Program-made: the position numbers and the translations under genes
Source: Hypericum androsaemum
Taxonomy: Eukaryota; Streptophyta; Magnoliopsida; Malpighiales; Hypericaceae
Direction: 5' to 3'
Assembly: GCA_963995505.1 (NCBI GenBank)
Contig: OZ023182.1
Location: 6,998,707 to 7,062,706 of the forward strand
Length of the DNA stretch: 64,000 nt
Shown here: positions 1 through 9,560 of the stretch, piece after piece
Numbering within the stretch: the first letter of the stretch is position 1
How the letters are laid out: each line of letters starts with the position of its first letter
The notes under the pieces: generated by a model
Told to the model about the DNA's origin: nothing
The model's database searches: none
Seen by the model: only the letters and a program-made list of their open reading frames with translations

Positions 1-591
1 AGCAGCGCACGGTAGCCAACCATCTTGCCAAGCACCTTGACCACCACAGTTCGCTTCCATGGCTCGTCAAGCTTCTCATCTGCATATTGAGTGAGGATGA
101 GGTGTGGTTGGGATGGATTAGATATCAGGTCCAGGGATACCGCTCCCGAGCCAATCCAATCTTCCTCGGACTCACGAAGGCTTGGGATAGGTTTCCCATT
201 GTGACTGTTGACCGAGTCCCTATATGACCTTTTCCAATTAGGGTTTTCCCCAGCAGGCAAAGGGGAATTCGAAGGTGGGGGGGTTGGTCGGGTTCGATTG
301 AGAGTTAGGGGTTGGGAAGGGGGCCTGGGATGGGAGGGAATTGGAGGTTGGGGAGGGGGTAGGGTTTCGCGACGGTGAGGTGAGTTGGGAGGGGGCTAGG
401 TGGGGAGAGGGGTGGCGGTCAGCTGGTGTCGCGGGGTTGGAGCTTATGGAAGGGGAGGTTTGGAGGGGGGCCATGGAGGACAGTTGAGTAGATGTGGCTG
501 GGGCGAGTGGAGGAGAGTGGTCATCAGACGGCTTGGGGACGGGTGGTTGCGGCGAGGGGAGAGAGGGGTCGGGGAGGTATTCGGAATCCAT
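1..591 (-). pseudogene. LINE-type ORF1 remnant with DUF4283-like N-terminus (runs off left edge)
   Basis: Read on the minus strand from about 591, there is a proline/serine-rich leader (starting MDSEYLPDPS) and then, after a frameshift near 238, a segment containing DEPWKRTVVVKVLGKMVGYR (about 80-1). That segment resembles the DUF4283 region near the N-terminus of ORF1 (gag-like, zinc-knuckle) proteins of plant L1-type LINEs. In that family the protein binds the element RNA. The frame breaks once, and the rest of the element, including any endonuclease and reverse transcriptase, would lie to the left of the window. It abuts the promoter region of kinase copy A. A low-complexity false ORF is an alternative for the leader, but the DUF4283-like part looks real. 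Confidence 0.5.
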
Positions 592-599
592 TTTTGGGC

Positions 600-1094
600 G
601 TTTATCGTTTGAACATCACATTTATGTAGAAGGTGGCTTCGATCTATCGTGAACGCGTCCGTGGGGTCCACCCCGCTCCACTCGGACGCCTTGTCTCGCT
701 GCGACTGCATCTGCAAACGGCGTCGTCTTTGGGGGCTCTCCAGTTTCGACATGCAAAGAAATAGTGACGACACTGTTTTTATTGGGCTTTTAGATACTGG
801 GCCGTGAAAGAAAGAAAAAGGGCCGCAGAAGTTAACGGGCTTCGTTCCAAGCCCAGTCTACGCCAGAGCCACGGGATTTCTTTCTTTAAATTCTTATTGG
901 CCAGTCTACGAAATTAGGAAACCGCCAAATAGAAAGCCCGGGAAAAATAACCGTCTAATAAAACACTTCTCCAACGGTGCTTTCTTCTCTTGCAGAGAGA
1001 CCGGTCATTCCCCTCCGATCGAGCTCCGGCCAACACGACTACAGATCAAAGAGAGAGTTGTTTCTTTTCTGCTTTTCTTTTCTCGAGATTGTAA
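600..1094 (+). promoter_or_regulatory. 5' flank and promoter block of AFC-like kinase copy A
   Basis: This block is shared with the 5' flanks of kinase copies F (42110-42566), E (46853-47151) and D (41051-41470, inverted). It contains TGGGCC/TGGGCT-type motifs (attgggctttt, actgggccgtg, acgggcttcg, near 782-845) of the site II kind common in plant housekeeping promoters. It also contains a conserved run before the ATG (ctccaacggtgctttcttctc, then gagctccggccaacacgac). No clear TATA box is seen. Conservation across copies is direct; promoter function is inferred. Confidence 0.55.
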
Positions 1095-1333
1095 ATGGAG
1101 AAATCCGAAGGTAAGAGGAAGGCGGAGAACGAGGACGAGGGAGTCCAGAAACAGCCTCGGCTTGGCTCGGATGAGGAGTCTTCCGCGCCGGAGGTCAGTT
1201 TCGCCATTTCATCTTCCTTTAGTTTAACGTTTGTTTGTTTTTTTCCCTGCTTCTTAGAGATATATATTTTGTCTTTGGTGAACCGGAGGTTGCGGTGCCG
1301 CCGACGGTGAAACTACATGATTCCCTCGGGCAT
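1095..1333 (+). pseudogene. AFC3-like LAMMER kinase copy A, truncated in exon 2
   Basis: Exon 1 (1095-1193) encodes 33 residues beginning MEKSEGKRKAENEDEG and ending at a GT donor, in line with copies F, D and E. The intron runs to an AG at 1287-1288, and exon 2 begins GTTGCGGTGCCGCC and ends abruptly at about 1331 in the CTCGGGC stretch. From 1334 the sequence is unrelated and starts TGTTGGAAATT, like an LTR end. The kinase domain is absent, so this cannot make an active enzyme. The N-terminal tail alone is basic and acidic, as in other AFC proteins. Identity comes from near-exact matching to copy F, so confidence in the assignment is high even though no catalytic motif remains. Confidence 0.8.
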
Positions 1334-1991
1334 TGTTGGAAATTAAGTATGGAGAATGAAAGAATAATGGTAGCGTTACACCGGCTTCGAAGCTCTTGTA
1401 AGCATTCTTTCAGACAAATAGTTCGACCCTCCTGATAAATCCCGCGAGTACAACGGGTAAGCGAACTTATGTTCAGGATATTACGAAGCCCTTAAACACC
1501 ATCGTCGAGTTCAAGGTTTGTACTATCTTGATCCGACCAAGAACCCACTATCTAAGTTTCTGATGATTCTTTGCGAAAGAAATGAGTGTATCAAGACTTG
1601 AAAATATTTAATTGCCAAATGAGTAAAATGCACCACTATTTATAGAGGATTTGCAGCATATTTTGGTGTCTTTTCATCACCCAAGAGGTCTCTGCAACAA
1701 TCTCAAAGTTGGCTAATGGGTGGGTAACTTTCCTTGAGTTTTAAATTCAAGGAACACGACATTTCGGGGAGTTACTGGCGTGGCCAATTTTGGCCGAAGG
1801 CCAAGAATGATTTCTTCCGCATATTTTAGCCAAGTTTTCAATTGGTTCTTTCGATATCGTGGTCACATATTCTTAACTCAGCGAGTAAACAACTTATTAA
1901 AAATAAGTTGACAGCATATATCAATGAAGAAAGAAAATTAAGCAAATATCCGTAGAGAAGCAATGAAGTGCGAAGGATTTTCTAATCGTCA
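1334..1991 (-). mobile_element. Possible solo LTR between kinase copy A and the F-box gene
   Basis: The segment begins TGTTGGAAAT and can be closed at ATCGTCA (1991), giving TG...CA ends. On the minus strand it has a TATA-like ctataaatagtgg near 1640-1655, which would fit an LTR promoter in reverse orientation. It separates kinase exon 2 from the truncated F-box/kelch gene. No target-site duplication is visible and no internal coding region accompanies it. It may instead be an unrelated unclassified repeat. Confidence 0.3.
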
Positions 1992-1999
1992 GATTAGTG

Positions 2000-2252
2000 A
2001 TCCGACCCGACCCGACCCAACGGCAGCCACCTGGCAGAACATGGGTAGCCCACCACTGGACCCCTCAAAAGCAGGCAACTCGCTCCACCGCCCCGCACCC
2101 GGCTCCAGAACAGAGAGCCGGTAACCCGGGCTGGGTCGGTACTTCAACTAACCGTTTGAGCCCTCCGGGTCGACCCGGGCCTGGGCCATAACGACCAGCA
2201 ACTTACTGGAACTAGCCTGTTTCCTCAAACTGCGGAATTCAGACAACTTCAC
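2000..2252 (-). pseudogene. F-box/kelch-repeat gene copy 1, downstream segment (interrupted by Copia)
   Basis: On the minus strand from 2252 this continues the gene that starts at 6128. It gives FRSLRKQ, then LLVVMAQARVDPEG, then YRLSVLEPG, WSELP, GGLPMFCQVAAVG, a pattern typical of the KISS ME DEADLY / At1g80440-type F-box/kelch proteins between the F-box and the first kelch repeats. One in-frame TAG interrupts it (after SNG). The coding region stops at about 2000, where the LTR-like segment begins, so all later kelch repeats are missing. In this family the proteins are SCF substrate adaptors. Copy 2 at 11466-12492 shows the full arrangement. Confidence 0.75.
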
Positions 2253-2334
2253 TGTTGGGTATGGAGACTTCGTACTATACGGGGTTACTGTTCACATGTT
2301 GACTATACGGGGTTACTGTTCATATGTTGACTGG
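2253..2334 (+). repeat. Copia-1 5' LTR remnant
   Basis: The first 80 or so bases match the start of the 3' LTR at 5502, including two copies of the 28-bp repeat that carries ACTATACGGGGT. The match stops at catatgttgac, and the next bases are already in the gag reading frame. About 430 bp of LTR plus leader have therefore been lost. Confidence 0.85.
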
Positions 2335-5300
2335 AGTAGCCTCGAGTTCAGCTTTGAGTATGGGTAACAGGGAAAGGTCTGAGAATAAGTGGAAGGGGAA
2401 GAAGGACCGGGGTAGGTCAAGATCTAAATCGAAGGATGGTCCGAAGAAGGACAAGAGCTCGGTGCAATGTTGGAATTGTGAACAATATGGTCATTTCAGA
2501 GATCAATGCACGGCACCAAAGAAGGAAAAATCCGCAAATGCGACAACGGAAGATCACAGGGATGCGTTGATCTTGAGTGTGAGCAGTCCATTGGAGGAGT
2601 GGGTATTGGATTCGGGAGCATCATTTCATTCTTGTAGCGATGCAGGGATGATGGAGAAGTATGTCCTAGGTGATTATGGCTCGAGGTTTGAAGGAGGGTA
2701 CTTTGTATATGACGAAGAACACCAATGAGAGCATTAATGTTGCAGGTGCAACAGATGATGCAGATTTGTGGCATAGTCGCCTTGGCCACATGAGTGAGAA
2801 GGGAATGAGGGTGCTATGCTCGAAGGGGAAGCTTCCAGGCCTCAAGACAGTGGAAGTGGAACTCTGTGAGGATTGTGTTTTCGGGAAGCAGAAGAGAGTG
2901 AGTTTTTCGAGAGCTGGCAGATCTCCAAAGGAGCAGAAGCTTGAGTTGGTCCACAGTGATTTGTGGGGACCAGCACCAGTGGCATCCTTGGGTGGTTCGT
3001 TGTATTACATGACCTTTATTGATGATTCTACAAGGAAGCTGTGGGTGTACTTCTTGAAACATAAGTCTGAAGCCTTCGATGCCTTCAAGAAGTGGAGAGC
3101 CCTTGTGGAAAATGAGACAGGTCTCAATGTGAAGTGTTTGAGATCTGATAATGGTGGAGAGTATGAGCTCCAAGAGTTCAAGGATTACTGTGCAGCAAAT
3201 GGGATTCGCATGGAGAAGACAGTAGCTGGAACCCCCCAGCAAAATGGCATCGCAGAGAGGATGAACAGAACAATCAATGAGAGAGCTAGGGCCATGAGAC
3301 TGAAGTGTGGCTTACCAAAGATGTTTTGGGCGGATGCAGTGAACACCGCGGCTTTCTTGATCAATAGAGGACCATCAACTCCTTTGGATAATGGGATACC
3401 GGAGGAGGCTTGGAGTGGGAAGGAGGTTGATCTTTCTTACCTTCGAGTATTTGGTTGTGTGTCATATGTTCATATTGATGCAGGTGATAGGAGCAAACTG
3501 GATGCTAAGTCCAAAAAGTGCACATTCATTGGATATGGTGGAGATAATTTTGGTTTCAGGTTTTGGGATGAGAAGAACCGCAAGGTTATTAGAAGCCGAG
3601 ATGTCATATTCAATGAGAAGGTTTTGTACAAGGACAGGGGGAGTGTATCCGACGAGGTGGGTTCTAGCAGGGAGGTGATCGAGTTAGACATCTCAAACTC
3701 GGGTGGGAGCAGAATACTTGATGGCCAAGAAGCTGAAGTGGAGATGGAGCCAAGATCACCACTAACAGTGGTTCCATTGAGGAGGTCCACTAGACAACGT
3801 GGATCTCCGGATAGATATTCGCCAGCAAATTTCTATCTCTTATTGACCGATGGAGGTGAACCTGAAGATTTTGCAGAAGCTCAAGAAAGTGAGCAAGTGA
3901 ACAAGTGGAAACTTGCCATGGATGATGAGATGGAGTCCTTGAGGAGCAACGGGACATGGGAGTTAGTTCAACTTCCCGAAGGCAAGAAAGTACTGCAGAA
4001 CAAGTGGGTCTATAGAGTGAAGAAAGAGGCGGATGGCACCGAACGTTACAAAGCAAGACTGGTTGTAAAGGGATTTCAGCAGAAGTATGGTATTGACTTC
4101 ACTGACATCTTCACTCCTGTTGTGAAGATGACCACCATCCGGATGGTGCTAAGTATGGTGGCTGCTGAAGATCTATTGCTAGAGCAAATGGATGTGAAGA
4201 CGACATTTCTTCATGGTGATCTAGAGGAAGAGATCTACATGGAGCAACCAGAGGGTTTCTTGCAAAGTAACAGTAAGCTTGTGTGCAGGTTGAGGAAGAG
4301 CTTGTACGGGTTGAAGCAAGCTCCAAGACAATGGTACAAGAAGTTTGATGGATTCATTCGCGAGATTGGATTTTTCTCGTTGTGGATCGGATCATTGTTG
4401 TTATATGAAGAAGCTGGATAATGGCTATATCATCCTCCTGCTTTATGTTGATGACATGTTGATAGCAGGCACCAGTGCAAGTGAGGTGAGCAAGGTGAAG
4501 AAGCAATTATCCGAAAGGTTTGCAATGAAAGACTTGGGTGAGGCTAAACAAATCCTTGGTATGAGGATTGAGAGAGATAGAGCTGCAGGGAAGCTATTTC
4601 TCTCACAAGCTGAGTACATTGAGAAGGTACTGGAGAGGTTCAGTATGCAATATGCCAACCCCAAGTTGACTCCTTTAGCTGGACACTTCAAATTGTCTAA
4701 GAAGGATTCGCCTAAGACTAAGGCGGAGGAGGCTAAAATGGAGAAGACTCCGTATGCATCGGCGGTGGGTAGCTTGATGTATGCCATGATTTGTACGAGG
4801 CCAGACATAGCACATGCGGTGGGAGTAGTGAGCAAGTTCATGAGCAATCCGGGTGAGCAACATTGGGTTGCAGTGAAATGGATCCTTGGCTACTTGAGAG
4901 GTACCACCGAGAAGTGTCTTTGTTTTGAAGGCAAAGAGGTGAAGCTCCTAGGCTATTGTGATGCGGACTTGGGGTCCAATGACCATGATGAGAAGAGGAG
5001 CACAAGTGGTTATGTCTTTACGCTGGGAGGGACAGCGATATCTTGGGCCTCGAGACTACAAAAGGTAGTAGCTTTGTCAACCGCAGAAAGTGAGTACGTG
5101 GCTGTGACGGAAGCAAGTAAAGAGATGGTATGGTTGCAGAATTTCTTGGTGGAGTTGGGGAAAGAGCAAAGTGAGAGTGTGCTCCACAGTGATAGCCAAA
5201 GTGCGATACACTTGGCAAAGAATCCCGTTTTCCACTCAAGGACAAAGCACATTGAGTTGAAGTATCACTACATACGTGATCTCTTGGAAAGGAAGATCTT

Positions 5301-5409
5301 AAGGCTTGAAAAGATTGACGGGAAAGTGAATCCCGCGGATATGTTGACTAAGGTGGTTACCTTAGAGAAGCTGAAGCTCAACATGGCTTCAGCGGGTCTG
5401 GTAAACTAG
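2324..5409 (+). pseudogene. Copia-1 gag-pol polyprotein, frameshifted
   Basis: Three frames carry one decayed polyprotein. The first (2324-2728) has the gag zinc knuckle CWNCEQYGHFRDQC and the protease motif VLDSGASFHSC. The protease is then cut by a deletion near 2660-2690, after which the second frame (to 4421) carries the integrase zinc-binding part (LWHSRLGHMS...CEDC), the integrase core (FIDDSTRKLWVY, RSDNGGEY, QNGIAERMNRT) and the first half of reverse transcriptase ([28 protein letters not shown]). A frameshift near 4370 moves into the third frame (to 5409) with the catalytic YVDDMLIAG, then RNase H (GYCDADLGSN, ALSTAESEYVA). In this family the protein is cleaved into capsid, protease, integrase and RT-RNase H. 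Two frameshifts and the protease deletion make it inactive. Confidence 0.92.
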
Positions 5410-5501
5410 AGAAGAGACCCGGCGTACCAAGAAGTGAAGAGGAGAAGGAGGTCATCAAGTGAATGGTGACAAGTGTTGAGGTCAGTCTCCAGGTGGGAGA
5501 T

Positions 5502-6012
5502 TGTTGGGTATGGAGACTTCGTACTATACGGGGTTACTGTTCACATGTTGACTATACGGGGTCACTGTTCACATGTTGACTATACGGGGTTATTGTTCAC
5601 ATGTTGACTATACGGGGTCACTATTCATCCGGGGCCAGAAATGTGATTTCTGGTGGACGATTTTGCCCCTGCCGACACCAAATAGTCCTAGGCTGTGGGC
5701 ACTATAAATACCCACCTCTCAGTCACTATTTCGGTATCTTCTTCCTTGTGTAGAGAGAGAGAGAGACAGAGAGAGAAGAGGAGAGAGAGAAACACCATTG
5801 TTGAGCGAGTGAAGCTCTAGAGTGTAGATCGAGCTTGATATAGTGAAATCTCCTGGCTTGGTACGCCCCCGGACGTAGATCGGTTTAGATCGAACCGGGT
5901 GACCAAATTTTTGTGTCGCATTCTTGTGTGCGTGAGTTTCCTTTGTGCTTGTCATCGATCTCTAGCTCCGGTATTGTTCGAGTGGTGTTTGGGGCCCTCG
6001 TGTTTCCTAACA
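5502..6012 (+). repeat. Copia-1 3' LTR
   Basis: This is a complete 511-bp LTR from TGTTGGGT to CCTAACA. It has four tandem 28-bp units carrying ACTATACGGGGT (about 5521-5632), then a TATA box TATAAATA at 5703-5710 and a GA-rich stretch at about 5750-5795, downstream of the expected transcription start. The repeats upstream of the TATA box are placed like LTR enhancer repeats. Confidence 0.9.
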
Positions 6013-6128
6013 TTCACCTCGGACTTCCAGCTCTTGGAAACGAACACAACGGCAGGAAACTGCTTGTAATCAACGCGGACCAAACACTCCCTTGCCACGT
6101 CATCAGGCATCCCAGGTATCAGCTCCAT
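6013..6128 (-). pseudogene. F-box/kelch-repeat gene copy 1, start codon and F-box segment
   Basis: On the minus strand the ATG is at 6128-6126 and the product starts MELIPGMPDDVARECLVRVD, an F-box of the At1g80440/SKIP20-like class. It continues with VSKSWKSEV up to the Copia-1 insertion. With the segment at 2252-2000 it forms one gene cut in two. The start was chosen because it matches copy 2 (12492) and gives the usual short N-terminus before the F-box. Confidence 0.75.
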
Positions 6129-6430
6129 AATATTAATCCCCTCGTAAGAATTAAATAGCTGGCAGCGAAAATTTGGTGTCCGAGTGAATGGAAAACCACT
6201 AGAGATGGGATTGTAGATGGGTTTTAATGATGAGATTATAGGTAGATGAAGAAGTTGGAGATGAGACGATAATGTGTATGTATATGTACATAATAAGGGG
6301 GGGAAGCGGTGAGGTGGATTCGTATTATTAGATTCATTAGGATGCGTTTAATTTAATTAATTAATGTATACCGTGGGTGGGGCCAGGCTGGTGGGGTCCT
6401 GGGGGCGTGTGCACTTTGATGTGATGCGTG
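6129..6430 (-). promoter_or_regulatory. 5' flank of F-box/kelch copy 1, shared with copy 2
   Basis: The sequence upstream of this ATG matches that upstream of copy 2 (12493-12690). Shared pieces include gggttttaatgatgagatt, then a run around aagaagctgga/aagaagttgga, then acggtgaggtggatt and agattcatta. The duplication therefore carried the promoter region along with the gene. Confidence 0.5.
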
Positions 6431-6574
6431 TTGAGGAGGGGTCATATAATTGGATTCTAGAAGTCCCGGATTGTTTTCCTAAAAAAATAGAAGACCTGGA
6501 TTGATTAATAGTTAATAAATACAATAGGATGATAATAGATTTTACCTAGTTTTACAGAGTTGATGGGTAAATAT

Positions 6575-7144
6575 CAAGGTTCTTAAAAATGACCCGGAGG
6601 TCGGCCTGGGATTTTCTCATCTTTTAGATCAATCGGTCTGACCGATTGAATCACTGGTCGGATCAAATATTTTTATATTATATAAAAATGTTATATAATT
6701 AAATATAACATTTATGTTTCCACCTTTTGCCTTCTACATGTCATGTCTGCCAAATTTCAGCTCCCTGGGAAAGGCAATTTCAACTTCTAAGAAAAAAAAC
6801 TTCAAGAAAAATTCAACTTCCAAGAAATAGTTATGATGTTTTTTTACTTCCAAGTCTGACCCACGCTCCATCTCCCTCTCTTTGTTTTTTTTAGGGAGCC
6901 CTCTCTTTGTTCGGCCTTAGCATTTAATTTAGCTGAGTTTGATTTTTTTTTATATAAAAAAATTGGGAAAAACTTAACGTACCGGAAAAATTTGGATTAA
7001 AAATTTGGTCGAATCACCCGGTTTGACCAGATTTTTTCAGGTTCGTTAGATAGGCGAGTTTTAGGCTATAACCGGAACGCTTTCCACTCCGATTTATGGT
7101 CCGACTAGTCGGATCATTAGTCGGACCGCATTTTTAAAACCTTG
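6575..7144. mobile_element. hAT-type MITE, 570 bp
   Basis: The terminal inverted repeats are CAAGGTTCTTAAAAATG on the left and, read inverted, CAAGGTTTTAAAAATG on the right. The flanks are GTAAATAT (6567-6574) and GTAAATAC (7145-7152), an 8-bp target duplication with one mismatch, which is the hAT superfamily length. Subterminal sequence is rich in inverted short motifs such as GGTCCGACTAGTCGGA. No transposase coding sequence is present, so it is non-autonomous. Confidence 0.75.
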
Positions 7145-7152
7145 GTAAATAC

Positions 7153-7749
7153 TTACCTTTGCGAAAATGAAAAAAAATTTGTTTAAGCAAAACTCAATAT
7201 CAATGTTTCGGGTATTGATTAACTAGCCTAAATTTTGTTAAGAAAATTATTGATAAAAATATAGAAGGGAAATTAAATGACTTGCCCGCCCTTGGAGTGC
7301 ACAAGGCTTGTCAGCCGACCCTGTTAGGAGGATCAATTGCTTATTAATTTATTTTTTTTTGCTTTTCAATATAATCTAGTAACACTTAACACAATGTTAT
7401 TCGATAAAAATATGAAAATTTATATTTTTTGTTCTCTATAAATTGAGCCTAATATTTTCAATTCGTATAGAGTTTAATTTTTTACTTTTCTATGAAAATT
7501 CCTATAAGTAATACATATATATAGATGAAAGAGAAATTAATTGTTTATTATGTGAAGTGGGTTGGACTGGGTTGCTGATGTGGGTAGGAAAATGTTTAAT
7601 TGGGTTGTGTTGAGTGTGAATGACAGAGAAATTAATTATTTATTTCGTGACCTAGGTTAAGCAATTCAGGTAGTGAATTTTTTAAATCCTTTTTACATGT
7701 TAACGTTTCCTTTAGTTTAATTTTAAGTCATGCAAGCTTCAAAATTTAC
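7153..7749. other. AT-rich intergenic stretch, no gene seen
   Basis: AT-rich sequence with poly-T and poly-A runs. No open frame with recognisable content and no clear repeat structure. Confidence 0.5.
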
Positions 7750-9560
7750 CCTTTTTGGTGTGCTGGAGTGAAAATATTTCGCATCTATGGAGCTGAGGCT
7801 TAGCTCGAGGTTTACATTTATTAAGGTAAGGAATAGTTTGAAGTCCACGTCCATAGAGCCAAGGCCTAATACGAAGTTCATGCTGAGTTACACGTCCTTG
7901 GAGGAGAGGCCTAGATCAAAGTCTATGTCCATGTGGCCCGGCGCTCATGTTTTGCTTTGGGGGATCATGATAGGCATAAGTCCAACCTTGGTAAACTGAG
8001 CGTAACATTTTATTCCTACCTCGAAATGAGGTGATTCCTATAGCAACGAATAGCTAAGACCTATACCTCCAATTTTGTGTCTCAAATGCGTTGCCTAATT
8101 CGGCTTGGAGGAGGGTTAAAATAAGGCTTAAATTTCGATGCTGGTTGCATCATTGATGATCGTCCAGCTTTGGTAGATAAGCCATATCTTTTGACCCGTA
8201 TCTCAGATTGAGTTGGCACTTTCAGATGTTGAATAAGACACAAATCTACAACTTTGTAGTTTACGACATCATCAAATTTAGAGCAAAAAGGTACCAAACA
8301 TACGTTGGAACATGGTGCCCATGCTGGCCGCTCACACTGGCGCCAAAATCGGTGCCCACATCGATGCCAAGATCGGCGCCCATGCTCGACACCCTCACTT
8401 TTTGCCCACATTTAGTGTACCTTGGCCTAAGAGCATTGGCATAAGCATTTTAGAGCATCTCGAACACTACATAGAGCTTGACTTTCGTGTTTGGGAGGTG
8501 GTTAAGGCGAGGTAGAGGTTGCATAATTATTCTGAGTGTAAGGAGATTGCTCACACCTAGATGGACCCATAGCGTTACATGAAGGACTCGGGAGTTAGGC
8601 GTCAAGAGAGTTGCATACACAATGTGCCTTGGGTGATAGACAGGTATCCGCGCCATCGGCCCATGAGCATCGAGGGGGTACCCACGCCATCGGCCCATGA
8701 GCGTCGAGGGGTACCCGAGCCCCCGACTATGGGCCCCGAGTGTGCAGCATGTGCCCTCGGCTATGGCCACCGAGGGAATGGCCCACAACCCCGAGTATGG
8801 TCCTTGGTCTCCATGCTATGGGCTTTGAGGAGGCTCCCACACCTTGGCCTTCGTGCTTCGAAGAAGGATGGACGTTTGACGTTGCCAATAGTTTTGCCAA
8901 GATAAGACTCTTTGAGGAGACCGAATATGAATGACTCTTAAGGAAACCTGAGACTCAAGGAGGCTTGGTGGCAATAAGCTCGAAAGAGGGTGGATGTGTA
9001 TTGAAGAATGATGGAGATAGACTTCCTCAAGCTGATAAGAGTTTAGGCTGAGATAGAGATAGACTTCTGATGATTGAGCCCAATCCAAAATAAGGTTTCG
9101 GAGATCGGCCGAGGCTATGTTGGAATTTCCTATTCTAGGACGTGGTAGTATTCCTATATTGGACACGACCTAATTAGAATCTTCTTATATTGGACACGAC
9201 CTAACTAGGATTTTCATATACGGAGCACATTCTAATTTGGGCGTTTCATATATAAGGGTTGGGGCTAGATAAATATCCTCTATATAAGGAGAGTTTGGGA
9301 AAAGGAGCAAAGAACCACGCAATCACACACAAAAAGCCCTAGCTCTTAAGATCTATGTACTCTTGTTGCATTTTTACCTTTCGTTTCAATTCCTTTAATT
9401 TCCGTAATAAAACTATCAACTTTTCCAACTTCGTTTACTTTTCTTTACTTTGTGCGTTTACACCTTCGTGTTCGTTAAATCGCTCTTGGCAAGACAACTC
9501 TGAATCTGTCTCGAGTTCGTTTCACATTCTCGCAACCCTTTCCATGGCAACATTTGGTAT
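7750..9560 (+). mobile_element. Probable solo or truncated LTR of a Gypsy-type element
   Basis: The organisation is that of a long LTR: GC-richer repeated phrases (gcccatgagcgtcgaggggt and near copies, 8660-8715), two copies of ttggacacgacctaa(t/c)ta (about 9160 and 9190), a TATA-like ctatataagg near 9279, a cacacacaaaaag motif just downstream, and AATAAA near 9406. The LTR of the Tat-like element at the right edge has the same order (tctatataaac followed by cacacacaaaaac). The 3' end is likely near gcaaca at about 9550. Ends and target duplication could not be fixed, and no coding region follows. Confidence 0.4.

Larger units (their letters stand above)
2253..6012 (+). mobile_element. Copia-1: Ty1/Copia LTR retrotransposon, Tnt1-like, internally deleted
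   Basis: The element is flanked by an exact 5-bp target duplication TTCAC (2248-2252 and 6013-6017). It begins TGTTGGGT and ends CCTAACA. The 3' LTR (5502-6012, 511 bp) is complete and preceded by a purine-rich tract (aggtgggagat). The 5' LTR is cut to about 80 bp and joins directly to gag-like coding sequence, so the rest of the LTR, the primer-binding site and the gag N-terminus are gone. The polyprotein resembles the Tnt1 type in domain order (gag knuckle, protease, integrase, reverse transcriptase, RNase H). It sits inside the coding region of F-box/kelch copy 1. It is incapable of autonomous movement. Confidence 0.93.

Noticed and set aside
1997..2191. Plus-strand 64-codon Pro-rich frame
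   Set aside because: It is the antisense shadow of the F-box/kelch copy 1 coding region.
8579..8905. Proline-rich 108-codon frame
   Set aside because: It sits in LTR-like sequence made of repeated phrases around gcccatgagc. Composition, not selection, keeps it open.
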